DNA of 64,000 nucleotides from an uncultured Acetobacteraceae bacterium (GCA_943912335.1 CALTUD010000014.1:1-64000), one strand, 5' to 3'; shown: positions 54,876 through 63,935, numbered from the stretch's first letter. The notes: generated by a model from the sequence alone, not told the origin. A program made the numbers and translations.

Positions 54876-56591
54876 TCAGCTCGCGCTGATCGGCAGCTCG
54901 ATCAGGTTGGGCAGGCCGGAAGCGATGCCGGCTTCCACCGCGCCGGCGATATCGGCAGCGCGCTCGACGCGGCGGCTGGGGATGCCCATCGAGGTGGCCA
55001 AGGCCATGAAGTCGATGGCCGGATCGTCGATGTCCATGGCGATGTAGCGGTTGGCCTGGACGCTCAGATAATGGCTCTGCGCCGCCATGAAGTTCTTCAG
55101 GATGCGATAGCCGCGATTGTTGAACACCACGAACGTCACCGGCAGCTTCTCGTTGGCTGCCGTCCACAGCGCCTGCGGCGAATACATCGCCGCCCCGTCG
55201 CCGACCAGACACACCACCGGGTTGCGGTCGAGGCCGAGCGACATGCCCACGGCGGCCGGCATGCCCCAGCCGAGTCCGCCGCCGCGGCAGGCGGAATATT
55301 GCCGCCAGGACGGCGAATCCAGCAGGGAGCGGGTGAGGGGCATCAGCGACGCGGCCTCGTCCACGATCGCCACCTCCGGCCCGATCGCGCGCAGGACCTC
55401 GTTGCAGGCGACGAAGGGCGTGGTCATGGCGGCATCGAACTCGGCGCGCACCCGGTCGCGCTGTGCGGCCCGGCGGGCGGCCCGGTCGAGCTGCGCCTGC
55501 TCGCGCAGGGCGGTGTAGAGGGCGCGGTTCGGATCGAGCATCCGTTCCAGCATCGGCAGCATCGCCTTCAGCGAGGCGCGGATATCGCCCACGCAGGAGA
55601 GCGGCGTGCTGTAGGTGCGGCCGAGATCGCGCACATCGGTGGTGAGCTGGTGGATGCGGCAGTGCTCGGGCACGGCCGAGCCTTCCGAATACAGGATGGT
55701 GATGGCCGATTTGCCGCCCAGCGCGAAGATCACCTCGAACGGATCGAGCACCTCCCGCATGTCGGAGGCACGCGTGGGCAGGTTGCCGCGCCAGAGCGGA
55801 TGCGAGGTCGGGAACGGGATATGCGCCGGCCAGGACGAGCCGAACACGGGCGCGCCCAGCAGATCGGCGACGGCGGCGGCCAGATCGCCGGCCCCGGACG
55901 ACAGGATCTCATCGCCGGCGATGATGGCGATGCGCCCGGGCTCGACAGCGGCCAGAAGCTGCGCCAGTTCCTCCAGCGCGCCGGCCACCGGGGCGCGGTC
56001 GATCCGCGATGGGCGCGGCACCGGCACGGTGCTCTCCTTTTCCATCACGTCCATGGGCAGGGACAGGAATACCGGTCCGGACGGCGCGGCCATGCTGTCA
56101 TGGAAGGCGCGGCGCAGCAGCACCGGGATCTGGTCGGGATCCACCACCTCGCTGGCCCATTTCGAGACCGGATGGGCGATGCTGACCAGATCGCCGAACA
56201 GCAGGGGATCGGTCAGGTTGTGGCGCATGTCCTGCTGGCCGGCGGTGACCACCAGTGGCGTGGAGGCGACCTGGGCGTTGATCAGCGCGCCCATGGCGTG
56301 GCCGAGCCCGCCCGCCGTGTGCAGGTTCAGGAAGCCCGGGCGTCCGGCCGCCTTGGCATAGCCGTCGGCCATGGCGACACAGCTCGCTTCCTGCAGACCC
56401 AGGATGTAGCTCAGATCGGAACAGCCGGTGAGCGCATCCATCAGCGGCAGTTCGGTGGTGCCGGGATTGCCGAACACGTAGCGCACCCCTTCCGAGCGCA
56501 GCACTTCCAGCAGAACAGCTGCCCCGCGTCGGGGCGCGATCGCGTCCAGCGGACGGATGCCTGTGGACAAGGGGGCGTCGTTGGACGGCAT
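54876..56591 (-). CDS. Thiamine-pyrophosphate enzyme, benzoylformate decarboxylase-like
   Basis: A 571-residue ThDP-dependent enzyme with three domains: N-terminal PYR (about 20-190, with the activating Glu in GLQEASCVAMADGYAKA), a central domain, and a C-terminal PP domain with VGDGAAMYSPQALWTAANEKLPVTFVVFNN (GDG..NN). The pattern is closest to benzoylformate decarboxylase (MdlC) but also to acetolactate synthase-like enzymes. ATG 56591 follows GGAGAG. It is not in an operon, so the substrate cannot be confirmed from context. Confidence 0.82.
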   Translation of the reverse strand: MPSNDAPLSTGIRPLDAIAPRRGAAVLLEVLRSEGVRYVFGNPGTTELPLMDALTGCSDLSYILGLQEASCVAMADGYAKAAGRPGFLNLHTAGGLGHAMGALINAQVASTPLVVTAGQQDMRHNLTDPLLFGDLVSIAHPVSKWASEVVDPDQIPVLLRRAFHDSMAAPSGPVFLSLPMDVMEKESTVPVPRPSRIDRAPVAGALEELAQLLAAVEPGRIAIIAGDEILSSGAGDLAAAVADLLGAPVFGSSWPAHIPFPTSHPLWRGNLPTRASDMREVLDPFEVIFALGGKSAITILYSEGSAVPEHCRIHQLTTDVRDLGRTYSTPLSCVGDIRASLKAMLPMLERMLDPNRALYTALREQAQLDRAARRAAQRDRVRAEFDAAMTTPFVACNEVLRAIGPEVAIVDEAASLMPLTRSLLDSPSWRQYSACRGGGLGWGMPAAVGMSLGLDRNPVVCLVGDGAAMYSPQALWTAANEKLPVTFVVFNNRGYRILKNFMAAQSHYLSVQANRYIAMDIDDPAIDFMALATSMGIPSRRVERAADIAGAVEAGIASGLPNLIELPISAS

Positions 56592-56846
56592 CGCGATCTC
56601 TCCGGCTGGGGAAACCGGACGGTAGGACGGGTTTCCGCCCGGTGGAAACCGGTTCGTGAAGATCGAAACGGTCGGTGCGCCGGAGCGGTCCGCGTGGCGT
56701 CCGGAACCATGATCGGCCGCATGCGCAAGCAACAATCGACCGCGGCGTCAGCAATGGTTCGACATGCTTCGCCTGCGCAACGAAGCCGGCGTGCCCGGCG
56801 TTTGTAGCGGAGCACCGCGGCCATCGAGCGCGGATGGAGGATAACC

Positions 56847-57755
56847 ATGCGCCTGGGCGACGAACGCGAAAGCGGCAACATCGACGACGAACGCGGCGCG
56901 ACCGGCGCCTCTGGCGGCGGCGGCTTCGGCGGGCGTGGTTTGAAGCTCGGCGGCATCGGCACGCTGGTCGTGGTCCTTGGGGCGCTGTATTTCGGCGTCG
57001 ATCCGCGTTTGGTCCTGAGCGTGCTGGACGGCGGTGGCGGCACCGAACAATCCGCGCCCCCGAGTGGTACGCCATCGGGCGCCGCGCCGACGCAGACCGC
57101 CTCGACCGCGAACGACGACCAGAAACGGTTCGTGTCGCGCATCCTGGCCTCCACCGAGGATGTCTGGAGCGCGCAGTTCCAGCACATGGGCCGGACCTAC
57201 CAGAAGCCGACCCTGGTGCTGTTCACGGGCGGTATCCGTTCCGGTTGCGGTTTCGCCCAGACCGCCGTGGGGCCGTTCTACTGCCCGGCCGATCACAAGG
57301 TCTATCTGGACATGAGTTTCTTCCAGGAGCTGCAGAACAAGCTCGGCGCAGGCGGCGATTTCGCCCGCGCCTATGTGATCGCACACGAGATCGGCCATCA
57401 CGTGCAGAGCCAGCTCGGCATCATGGACAAGGTCGATCAGGCCCGGTCGCAGCTCGGCGAGAACGACCGCAACGCCTTGTCGGTCAAGGTCGAGCTTCAG
57501 GCGGATTGCTTCGCCGGCGTGTGGGGCAAGCAGGCCGACGACGCACGCCACATTCTGGAAACCGGGGACGTGGAGCAGGGGCTGAACGCTGCGGCGGCGG
57601 TCGGCGACGATCGCCTGCAGAAACAGGCCACGGGTTCGGTGGAGCCGGACAGCTTCACCCACGGCAGCTCGGCCGAGCGCGTGAGCTGGTTCAAGCGCGG
57701 CCTCAGCTCCGGCGACATCCACCAGTGTGACACGTTCGGCGCGACGCAGCTCTGA
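56847..57755 (+). CDS. Neutral zinc metallopeptidase of the YpfJ family
   Basis: A 302-residue protein with a Gly-rich cytoplasmic start, one membrane helix (about 36-50) and an extracytoplasmic zinc peptidase domain with HEIGHH at residues 180-185 and a downstream Glu in VELQADCFAG. Cys134 and Cys146 may form a disulphide. The family is widespread but the substrate is unknown. The ATG has GGAGG upstream. A T-rich/A-rich repeat follows the stop. Confidence 0.88.
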   Translation: MRLGDERESGNIDDERGATGASGGGGFGGRGLKLGGIGTLVVVLGALYFGVDPRLVLSVLDGGGGTEQSAPPSGTPSGAAPTQTASTANDDQKRFVSRILASTEDVWSAQFQHMGRTYQKPTLVLFTGGIRSGCGFAQTAVGPFYCPADHKVYLDMSFFQELQNKLGAGGDFARAYVIAHEIGHHVQSQLGIMDKVDQARSQLGENDRNALSVKVELQADCFAGVWGKQADDARHILETGDVEQGLNAAAAVGDDRLQKQATGSVEPDSFTHGSSAERVSWFKRGLSSGDIHQCDTFGATQL

Positions 57756-57763
57756 GTCCGGCG

Positions 57764-57804
57764 AAGTCTTCTTTTTCTGAAGAAAAAGAAGCAAAAAGAC
57801 TTTG
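57764..57804 (+). repeat. T-rich/A-rich terminator-like repeat, copy B (best preserved)
   Basis: CTTCTTTTTCT and AGAAAAAGAAG form a perfect 11-bp stem around GA, with outer AGTCTT and AAGACT arms flanking. T and A runs are present on both strands, so it could act as a two-way terminator between the metallopeptidase and the convergent membrane-protein gene. Confidence 0.65.
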
Positions 57805-57863
57805 TCCGTTTGGTTCAAGTGCGCATGATAGCCTGTGCCCAAACCGACAAGCTGGATGAGCGA

Positions 57864-58325
57864 TCAACGCCCACTGCACGCGCTTGGCCGATGGAGCTTC
57901 CAACTCGCATAGCCCGCGATCGCCCCGCTGGGCAGGGACGCTTCAGGCCATTTCATCGCCAGCCGGACGATCTCGTGCCAATCCTGCAAGATGCTGGGAC
58001 CGAGCCAAGCGCTTGATGCCAAGATCAGACCGGACAGGGGGACGACGAGAACGGCGTTGCACGCGACGCTCAGATGAGGGCGGGATGTGAGGGTTTCACA
58101 GATCGCTAGACTCGCGAAGAACAGGGGAAAACCTATCAGGACAGCCCGCGGGAGCGCGATGGCTGCCTCGTAGATCGAAAAGCCCACGGCAATCGGGACA
58201 GTGTAACGATCCCATGGTGGGGTTGCACAAGAATAGGTCACCAAAACGGACCAAAATAGGAAGTAAAAAACAGCCAATCCGCCTAAAGAAGCGATCGAGA
58301 TCCGAGATGTTCTCCTGGCATACAC
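57864..58325 (-). CDS. Small polytopic membrane protein, candidate immunity protein
   Basis: A 153-residue protein with about four predicted membrane helices (near 12-32, 42-62, 65-80 and 92-112) and no recognised family. The start is GTG 58325, six bases after the stop of the putative effector gene, indicating co-transcription. The 5' half is more AT-rich than the surroundings. A membrane protein of this size directly after a gene with a variable, AT-rich toxin-like end is the classic arrangement of an immunity gene. This is an inference; no homology was recognised. Confidence 0.5.
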   Translation of the reverse strand: MYARRTSRISIASLGGLAVFYFLFWSVLVTYSCATPPWDRYTVPIAVGFSIYEAAIALPRAVLIGFPLFFASLAICETLTSRPHLSVACNAVLVVPLSGLILASSAWLGPSILQDWHEIVRLAMKWPEASLPSGAIAGYASWKLHRPSACSGR

Positions 58326-58331
58326 CCTTGA

Positions 58332-60116
58332 TCAATTACCTCTTATATAATCTTTATACAGATCGTAGCCAATTTGCGTATTAACGACATTTCTTGCTGG
58401 AAGATTATTGTATGCGCCATCCATTTTTGTGCCCTGCTTGTAACTGCTGAAATATTTCGCATATCCATCTTCGATATGCAGGATCTCGCTCTGACTGAGT
58501 CCCAACGCCGCACAATACAGCCCGATCGCGATGTTCGCATAGTCGACATAGGCAGGATTGAATGTTCCACTGACCCGCTGGGCATTCCATTCATGGCCTT
58601 GCCCGAACTTCGATAACTTGCCCGCCAGATACACCAGTTGCGCAGCGGCACCACCATCCGTAGTACCCAAGGCGTCATACTCGACCTTATCGGCCAATCC
58701 CTGTTTGACGAACATTTCCGGGTCCAGGCTCGCCGGCCGTTCAACCGTGCGGCCCTGGGACATGACGGGGTTGCCGTGGTCATCGACCAGTAGGACCGGT
58801 TTCGTATCTTCCCGTGGCGAGGCCGTGGCCGACTTGCCCTCCATGCGCAGCACCGTCGGAACGTCGCTCGCACCCGCCTGCGCCAACTGCACCCTGCCGG
58901 ACGGCGGCGACAATTCTGCCTCCCGCATGCCCCGCAGCAGGGCGGCAACTTCGCCGGTCGTAACGGTTCCGGACGAACCGGCGCTGGCGACGGAGGCCCG
59001 CCCTGCTTCGCTGCCGCCGGGAGCGCCGGTGATAGCGCGGATCGCGGGCGGAAGTGGAGCGTCAGGCCTCATGACAAGGTCCAGCACCCGGTGACCGGTG
59101 CTGGCGGAGGGCGTGGCGCCGGGCAGTGCGGCGAAATCCTCCGGGATCGCCGGCTCGGCTTCCGCGACCGGCGCCCGTTTGAACGACGGCGCCGACATCG
59201 CGCGCAGGGTGTCGCCGAGGCCCAGAACGTTCAGATCGGCATGGGCCATCCGGTCCCGGCCGAACCGTCCGGTGCCGCACGCGCCGCGAATGGGAGCGCC
59301 AGAAACGGCTCGGGTCGGAGCGTTGGCGGACCCGTTCCCCGGCACCGGCGGCGTCGGGGATGGCGCGGCGGGCCCCGTGTCCGTCAGGTCGGGCCCGACA
59401 GGCTCGTGTCGCGTCGTCTCGAACGAGGTGGCCGCAACCGTCGGATGCCGATCATCGATCGAACCCGCTCCCGGGCCTGCCGCGGAGGGTTGGCCCACCG
59501 CCTGCGCGTCGACACCCGATTGTGGCGCCGGCGGACGCGCGGCGCCCGCGATGGGCATCGGATGCCGTTCGGGATCGCCCAGGAACGCCAGGAATGCACC
59601 GAAATCGTCGATCGACGGCAGCCGGGCCGTGTCCCGGCTCGCGCCGATCCCGGCGCCACGATGCCAGATCGGCGGCGCGGGCTTGCGCCGGACCGGCCGC
59701 ACTGGGTCCGCCTCATCGCCCGCCGATCCTGCCCGTCCGGGCGCCATTAGCCCGTGTCGCAGTGCCATCGCCTCGGTAACGGTCACCGTGGTCTCGAACG
59801 GCATCACTACCATGTCGGGGTCGTGCGGGTTCATCGCCGGAGCGGGGGCGGCCTGCGGACCCCGCTCATGTTCTGCCCTGGCGGCGAGATAAAGCGGATA
59901 GGCCGGATGCGAGGGATCGACCGGCTGGTAGCCAGCCCCGATCAGCAGTGCGAAGGAGATGTCGAGATCGGCCTCGAACCGGCCCGGCAGGTCATCGTGT
60001 CGGGTGGGCCTGGGCGACCTCGGCATTTCAGTGCCGTCCAGCAGGCGCGCAGTGCCCTTGAACGTGGCGGGAATGCGCACTTCGCCGGAAGACAACGATC
60101 GGAGCCAATCCGACAT
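58332..60116 (-). CDS. Putative effector/polymorphic-toxin-like protein with AT-rich C-terminal domain
   Basis: A 594-residue protein of unknown family. Residues 1-80 form an ordered, possible targeting domain (MSDWLRSLSSGEVRIPATF). About 80-470 is low-complexity Pro/Ala/Gly/Arg-rich and probably disordered. The last 110 or so residues (from AAAQLVYLAGKLSKF to the end) form a compact, Tyr/Asn-rich, less GC-rich domain with NPAYVDYANIAIGLYCAALGL and EDGYAKYFS. That domain has weak resemblance to polymorphic toxin type 44 proteins by eye. ATG 60116 has GGGAGGCGG just upstream. The small membrane protein gene follows at six bases. Confidence in coding is high, in toxin role moderate to low. Confidence 0.6.
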   Translation of the reverse strand: MSDWLRSLSSGEVRIPATFKGTARLLDGTEMPRSPRPTRHDDLPGRFEADLDISFALLIGAGYQPVDPSHPAYPLYLAARAEHERGPQAAPAPAMNPHDPDMVVMPFETTVTVTEAMALRHGLMAPGRAGSAGDEADPVRPVRRKPAPPIWHRGAGIGASRDTARLPSIDDFGAFLAFLGDPERHPMPIAGAARPPAPQSGVDAQAVGQPSAAGPGAGSIDDRHPTVAATSFETTRHEPVGPDLTDTGPAAPSPTPPVPGNGSANAPTRAVSGAPIRGACGTGRFGRDRMAHADLNVLGLGDTLRAMSAPSFKRAPVAEAEPAIPEDFAALPGATPSASTGHRVLDLVMRPDAPLPPAIRAITGAPGGSEAGRASVASAGSSGTVTTGEVAALLRGMREAELSPPSGRVQLAQAGASDVPTVLRMEGKSATASPREDTKPVLLVDDHGNPVMSQGRTVERPASLDPEMFVKQGLADKVEYDALGTTDGGAAAQLVYLAGKLSKFGQGHEWNAQRVSGTFNPAYVDYANIAIGLYCAALGLSQSEILHIEDGYAKYFSSYKQGTKMDGAYNNLPARNVVNTQIGYDLYKDYIRGN

Positions 60117-60445
60117 GCCGCCTCCCGCGAGAAAGGCAGCAGTCTACGCGTCCCTACCGGTTGGAGTCGGACCGGAACGACATGGCAGGTCCGGGGTGGG
60201 CAGAAGCATCCCGACATGGTGCCGGCAACTGGTTGCCCATGCGCGGAGGTAGCCTGGCCGGGGTTCGGGGTGCGACTCCGCTCCGCAGGAGCGCGACTGC
60301 CGTCATCCGCCGAGAAAGCCAGAGACGGTTCAGACGTGACCGGCTTGCCGGTCCGCCGGATCAGGCTCGCGGGCAAGAAGGACGCCCCGCCGACAGGAAT
60401 CCACAAGGCGTTCCTGTCCGTCAGGGCGGGTGCAAGAGCCCGTCT
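60117..60445. other. 329-base gap between nusG and the effector gene
   Basis: Downstream of nusG and upstream of the effector gene, both on the minus strand. Inverted repeats at 60393-60399/60411-60417 (ACAGGAA/TTCCTGT) and 60338-60344/60347-60353 (GACCGGC/GCCGGTC) may mark the end of the nusG transcript. The effector promoter should lie in the lower half. No ribosomal protein gene is present here. Confidence 0.5.
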
Positions 60446-60976
60446 TCAGACCTTCTCGACCTGCGCGTATTCCAGATCCACCGGGGTCGAGCGGCCGAAG
60501 ATCGACACGCTGACCTTCAGGCGGCCCTTTTCCTCGTCCACATCCTCGACCGTGCCGTTGAACGAGGTGAACGGGCCGTCGGCCACGCGCACCTGTTCGC
60601 CGATCTCGAACTGGACGGCGGGACGCGGACGCTCCACGCCTTCCTGGGTCTGCTTCATGATCCGCTCCGCCTCGCTGTTCGAGATCGGGGTCGGACGGGT
60701 CTTGGAGCCCAGGAAGCCGGTGACCTTGGGGGTGTCCTTGACCAGATGCCAGGCATCGTCGGTCAGCTCCATCTTCACCAGAACGTAGCCGGGGAAGAAC
60801 TTGCGCTCGGACGAGACCTTCTGGCCGCGACGCACCTCGGTGACGTCCTCGGACGGCACCAGCACCTCGTCGATATGATCGGCCAGGCCCTTCTGCTCGG
60901 CCTGTTCCTTGATCTGCTGCGCGATCTTCTTCTCGAAGCCCGAATAAACGTGGACGACGTACCAACGCTTCGCCAT
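60446..60976 (-). CDS. nusG: Transcription termination/antitermination protein NusG
   Basis: A 176-residue NusG with an N-terminal NGN domain (about 1-110, WYVVHVYSGFEKKIAQQIKEQ, FFPGYVLVKMELTDDAW) and a C-terminal KOW domain (about 123-176, VRVADGPFTSFNGTVEDVDEEKGRLKV). It links RNA polymerase to Rho or the ribosome. AGGAAG precedes the ATG. It follows secE by 36 bases, but rplK is not downstream. Confidence 0.97.
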   Translation of the reverse strand: MAKRWYVVHVYSGFEKKIAQQIKEQAEQKGLADHIDEVLVPSEDVTEVRRGQKVSSERKFFPGYVLVKMELTDDAWHLVKDTPKVTGFLGSKTRPTPISNSEAERIMKQTQEGVERPRPAVQFEIGEQVRVADGPFTSFNGTVEDVDEEKGRLKVSVSIFGRSTPVDLEYAQVEKV

Positions 60977-61012
60977 GACCGCTTCCTCAGACTCCCAATG
61001 CCAGGACGCGCA

Positions 61013-61207
61013 TCACGCGCCGAGGCCAAACAGAACGCGCACGCCCAAACCGATGATCTGGTCCACCGCGAAAAAGAACACGGCGGTGAGCGTCGCCATC
61101 GCCGCCACCAGACCGGTGGTGATCAGGGTCGCGCGGCGCGACGGCCACGTGACCTTGGTCACTTCCGAGCGCACCTCGCGGACGAATTTCGCAGGACTGA
61201 CCGCCAA
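61013..61207 (-). CDS. secE: Preprotein translocase subunit SecE
   Basis: A 64-residue single-helix SecE. The amphipathic start (FVREVRSEVTKVTWPSRRA) is the most conserved part, followed by one membrane helix (about 30-52). It stabilises SecY in the translocon. The start is TTG 61207 with AAGG upstream. It lies between tRNA-Trp and nusG, the usual order. Confidence 0.93.
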   Translation of the reverse strand: MAVSPAKFVREVRSEVTKVTWPSRRATLITTGLVAAMATLTAVFFFAVDQIIGLGVRVLFGLGA

Positions 61208-61293
61208 GGAGCACCTTCATCGGTTTTTCGAGGGTGGACGAGATTGATCACGCTGCGCCAAACGCCGATCCGTGACACGGAAAGGCGGGCGGC

Positions 61294-61370
61294 TGGCAGG
61301 GGCGGAGGGTCTCGAACCCGCAACCTCCGGTTTTGGAGACCGGCGCTCTAGCCAATTGAGCTACGCCCCT
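61294..61370 (-). tRNA. tRNA-Trp (anticodon CCA)
   Basis: A 77-nucleotide tRNA on the minus strand, acceptor stem AGGGGCG/CGCCCCT, discriminator G and encoded CCA. The anticodon stem CCGGT/ACCGG closes the loop CTCCAAA; anticodon CCA. It lies upstream of secE-nusG, as in many bacteria. Confidence 0.95.
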
Positions 61371-61536
61371 GCAGCGCCACCTCGGGTTCCGGCGCCCGAA
61401 ACGGGAACCGAAGCCGGCGAACCGACGCGAGGGACGTAAAGAGGGCGTACGCGCCTGGATGTCAAGAGCCGGCCGTTCCGGCACCGCTCGCTCTTGCCGC
61501 GACACCTGGGTTGGCGCTAGGAAGAACGCCGAGGAT

Positions 61537-61610
61537 GCGGGCGTAGCATAGTGGTAATGCTGTAGCCTTCCAAGCTACCGAGGAGGGTTCGATTCCCTTC
61601 GCCCGCTCCA
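61537..61610 (+). tRNA. tRNA-Gly (anticodon TCC)
   Basis: A 74-nucleotide tRNA, acceptor stem GCGGGCG/CGCCCGC, discriminator T and encoded CCA. The anticodon stem GTAGC/GCTAC closes the loop CTTCCAA, so the anticodon is TCC. It is divergent from tRNA-Trp. Confidence 0.95.
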
Positions 61611-61671
61611 TCTCCCGAACCTGCCGTAACCCTGCACGTTGGTTTTCCCGAACACAGGGAAGAGCGACGCC

Positions 61672-61833
61672 ATGAAGCAGGATCATACCGAGCAGTCGGT
61701 CCGTCACACGGACGATCAGCAGAATACCGGCAATCACAAGAAGCCCGGCACGCCCGATTCGGGCGGCGCAGACAAGCATGGCGGCACGCGCGCCGGCGCC
61801 GAGAATGTCGAGACGCCCAAACCCGGCCAGTGA
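61672..61833 (+). CDS. Small hydrophilic protein of unknown function
   Basis: A 53-residue, highly polar ORF (rich in Gly, Lys, Thr, Gln, His and Asp; no hydrophobic segment), beginning MKQDHTEQSVRHTDDQQ. The codon use is ordinary for the region, and a hairpin follows the stop (61841-61868). ATG 61672 is preferred to the upstream ATG 61639. No family recognised; possible disordered stress-type protein. Confidence 0.45.
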   Translation: MKQDHTEQSVRHTDDQQNTGNHKKPGTPDSGGADKHGGTRAGAENVETPKPGQ

Positions 61834-61840
61834 CACGACG

Positions 61841-61868
61841 AACCCCGGACGCTCTCGCGCCCGGGGTT
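61841..61868. terminator. Hairpin between the small ORF and ilvE
   Basis: AACCCCGG (61841-61848) pairs with CCGGGGTT (61861-61868), followed by a short T run. It separates the convergent small ORF and ilvE. Confidence 0.5.
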
Positions 61869-61876
61869 TCCGGTCC

Positions 61877-62953
61877 TCAGATCCGGTGCACCCAGCCACG
61901 CTCGTCGTTCGCGCGGCCGAACTGGATGTCGAACAGGGCGCGGCGCAGGGCCTCCGTCACCGGGCCGGCGGTGGTGCCGGACTGCATCTCGAACGCGCCG
62001 CCCTCGAACTTCACCCGCCCGATCGGCGCCACCGTCGCCGCCGTGCCGCAGGCGAAGGCTTCCACCACCGCGCCGCTTTCCGCATCCGCGCGCCATTGCT
62101 CGAACGCATAGGGCTGTTCCGTCACGCTCATGCCCATGTCGCGGGCCAGGGTCATGATCGAATCGCGGGTGATGCCGGGCAGGATGGTGCCGAGCGGCGG
62201 AGTGATCAGCGACCCGTCGCGGCGCACGAAGAACACGTTCATGCCGCCCAGCTCCTCGATCCACCTGCCTTCGGCCGCATCCAGGAACACCACTTGCTGG
62301 CACTCGTTGCGCGTGGCTTCGGCCTGGGCCAGCAGCCCCGCCGCGTAGTTGCCGCCGCATTTGGCAGCACCGGTGCCGCCGCGCGCGGCGCGGGTATAGG
62401 TCTGTGATACCCAGAGCGTCACCGCCTCGGTCTTGCCGCTGAAATACGCGCCCACGGGCGAGGCGATCACCAGGAACAGGTGCTCGCGCGCCGGACGCAC
62501 GCCCAGGAACGCCTCGGTGGCGATCATGAACGGGCGCAGATACAGGCTGCCGCCTGGCATGGTCGGAATCCAGGCGCGATCCTGCCGCACCAGCGTTTCG
62601 ACGCCCTGGACGAATAGGTCGGGCGGCAGGTCCGGCATCGCCATGCGCGCAGCCGACTGGCGAAACCGGGCTGCGTTGGCATCGGGACGGAACAGCACCG
62701 TGCTGCCGTCGGCGATGCGATAGGCCTTCATGCCCTCGAAAATCTCCTGCGCGTAATGCAGCACGGAGGAGGCCGGATCCATCGGGATCGGCTTGCGGGC
62801 GGTGAGCGCCGGATCGTGCCAGCCTTTATCGACCGAGTGACGGATCATCACCATGTTGTCGGTGAAGACGGAGCCGAAGCTCGGCTGGGCGATCAGCGCC
62901 GAGCGCTCCGCTTCCGGAACCGGGTTGGCGTTCGGGCTCACTTCGAAATGCAT
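61877..62953 (-). CDS. ilvE: Branched-chain amino-acid aminotransferase
   Basis: A 358-residue class IV PLP-dependent aminotransferase that interconverts branched-chain amino acids and 2-oxo acids. The PLP lysine is Lys198 (GTGAAKCGGNYAA). HYAQEIFEGMKAYR, GSLYLRPFMIATEAFLGVRPA and EELGGMNVFFV are typical of the longer BCAT type (eukaryotic/alphaproteobacterial). ATG 62953 has AAAGG upstream; the frame to 63106 adds a non-conserved leader. It is not next to other ilv genes. Confidence 0.95.
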   Translation of the reverse strand: MHFEVSPNANPVPEAERSALIAQPSFGSVFTDNMVMIRHSVDKGWHDPALTARKPIPMDPASSVLHYAQEIFEGMKAYRIADGSTVLFRPDANAARFRQSAARMAMPDLPPDLFVQGVETLVRQDRAWIPTMPGGSLYLRPFMIATEAFLGVRPAREHLFLVIASPVGAYFSGKTEAVTLWVSQTYTRAARGGTGAAKCGGNYAAGLLAQAEATRNECQQVVFLDAAEGRWIEELGGMNVFFVRRDGSLITPPLGTILPGITRDSIMTLARDMGMSVTEQPYAFEQWRADAESGAVVEAFACGTAATVAPIGRVKFEGGAFEMQSGTTAGPVTEALRRALFDIQFGRANDERGWVHRI

Positions 62954-63191
62954 GGACGACCTTTCGCCGCGCGATCGGCGTTGGGGAGAACGGGAAACGG
63001 GACGCTCCGGCCGGAACGCTCCTCTGCTGTCCCGATTTGCCGCCATCGCAGCCGATCGCACAAGCGCCGTCCGGCGATTGCTCGGTGGCGTTGGCGACAA
63101 CCGCATGGGTCGCGGTCAGTAGTGGATATTCACCGTTCGCGGGCAGGGGTGCGGATGCAACTCTCATCCTCGGGTCAGGCAACAGGGCGAT

Positions 63192-63761
63192 TCACGCCGC
63201 CGCAACGCAATGGACCAGCCGCGTTCCCGCAGGCATGTCGGTTTCCGGCGTCACGATAAGCTGCGGCGGCCGCGTACCGAACACCCTGACCCGATAACCG
63301 ATCCGCACGCCGGACAAGGCACTGATCGAGAAAGTCGAGCGCACGCGTCGACTGAACAGCATCATGGTCAGCGTGTGCGGGCCACGCGGCAACGGCAGCA
63401 CGCAGCCCGTGCCTGGTAGAAGCTGCGCCACCGGCCTGTCGTCGATCAGGATATCAAGCCGGCCGCGGCGCAGCGGATCGGAGTCGACGCGCACGTGCAG
63501 CAAGGTCGCATCCGGTTCGGAGCGGATCTCCGTCTGGGCAGAAACCGGGATCAGGTCCATGTCCGGCGGCAAATGGCGACGCAGGCGGACGATCCATGTG
63601 GCGATGACGCACCACACCATGCAGCTCAGCAGCGCCTGCGGCAGCGGATGCCAGCCTGACTCGCCCGCCGAGAACAGAAAGAACGCCGAAGCCACCAGAC
63701 CGCCCGGGAAGATCGCCAACAAACGCGTGTCGCGCCTGCGGAACAGTCGCCCCAGCCACAT
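63192..63761 (-). CDS. Small membrane protein of unknown function
   Basis: A 189-residue protein with two predicted membrane helices (about 15-33 and 38-58) and a soluble C-terminal domain of beta character (VRVDSDPLRRGRLDILIDDRPVAQLLPGTGCVLPLPRGPHTLTM within 85-145). The C-terminal part looks like a small carbohydrate-binding or immunoglobulin-like fold, but no family was recognised. ATG 63761 follows GGGAGAT; the frame opens at 63926. It is divergent from the gene that starts at 63936. Confidence 0.6.
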   Translation of the reverse strand: MWLGRLFRRRDTRLLAIFPGGLVASAFFLFSAGESGWHPLPQALLSCMVWCVIATWIVRLRRHLPPDMDLIPVSAQTEIRSEPDATLLHVRVDSDPLRRGRLDILIDDRPVAQLLPGTGCVLPLPRGPHTLTMMLFSRRVRSTFSISALSGVRIGYRVRVFGTRPPQLIVTPETDMPAGTRLVHCVAAA

Positions 63762-63935
63762 CACGGTCGATCTCCCTGTTCTTCCCAAGAACGGCCAGGG
63801 CGCCGGCTTGGTTCGCGTGGTTGTGAGCGTGTTGTCTGCTGACCTATTGTTCCGCCATGGCGACGGGCTGCGGTTCGTGGCCATGATGCCGGGAGACAGG
63901 ATGGTGCGTGTTCCCAGGCTGCCCACCCCGAACCC

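Noticed and set aside
60330..60965. 211-codon frame overlapping nusG on the same strand
   Set aside because: Shifted-frame shadow of nusG.
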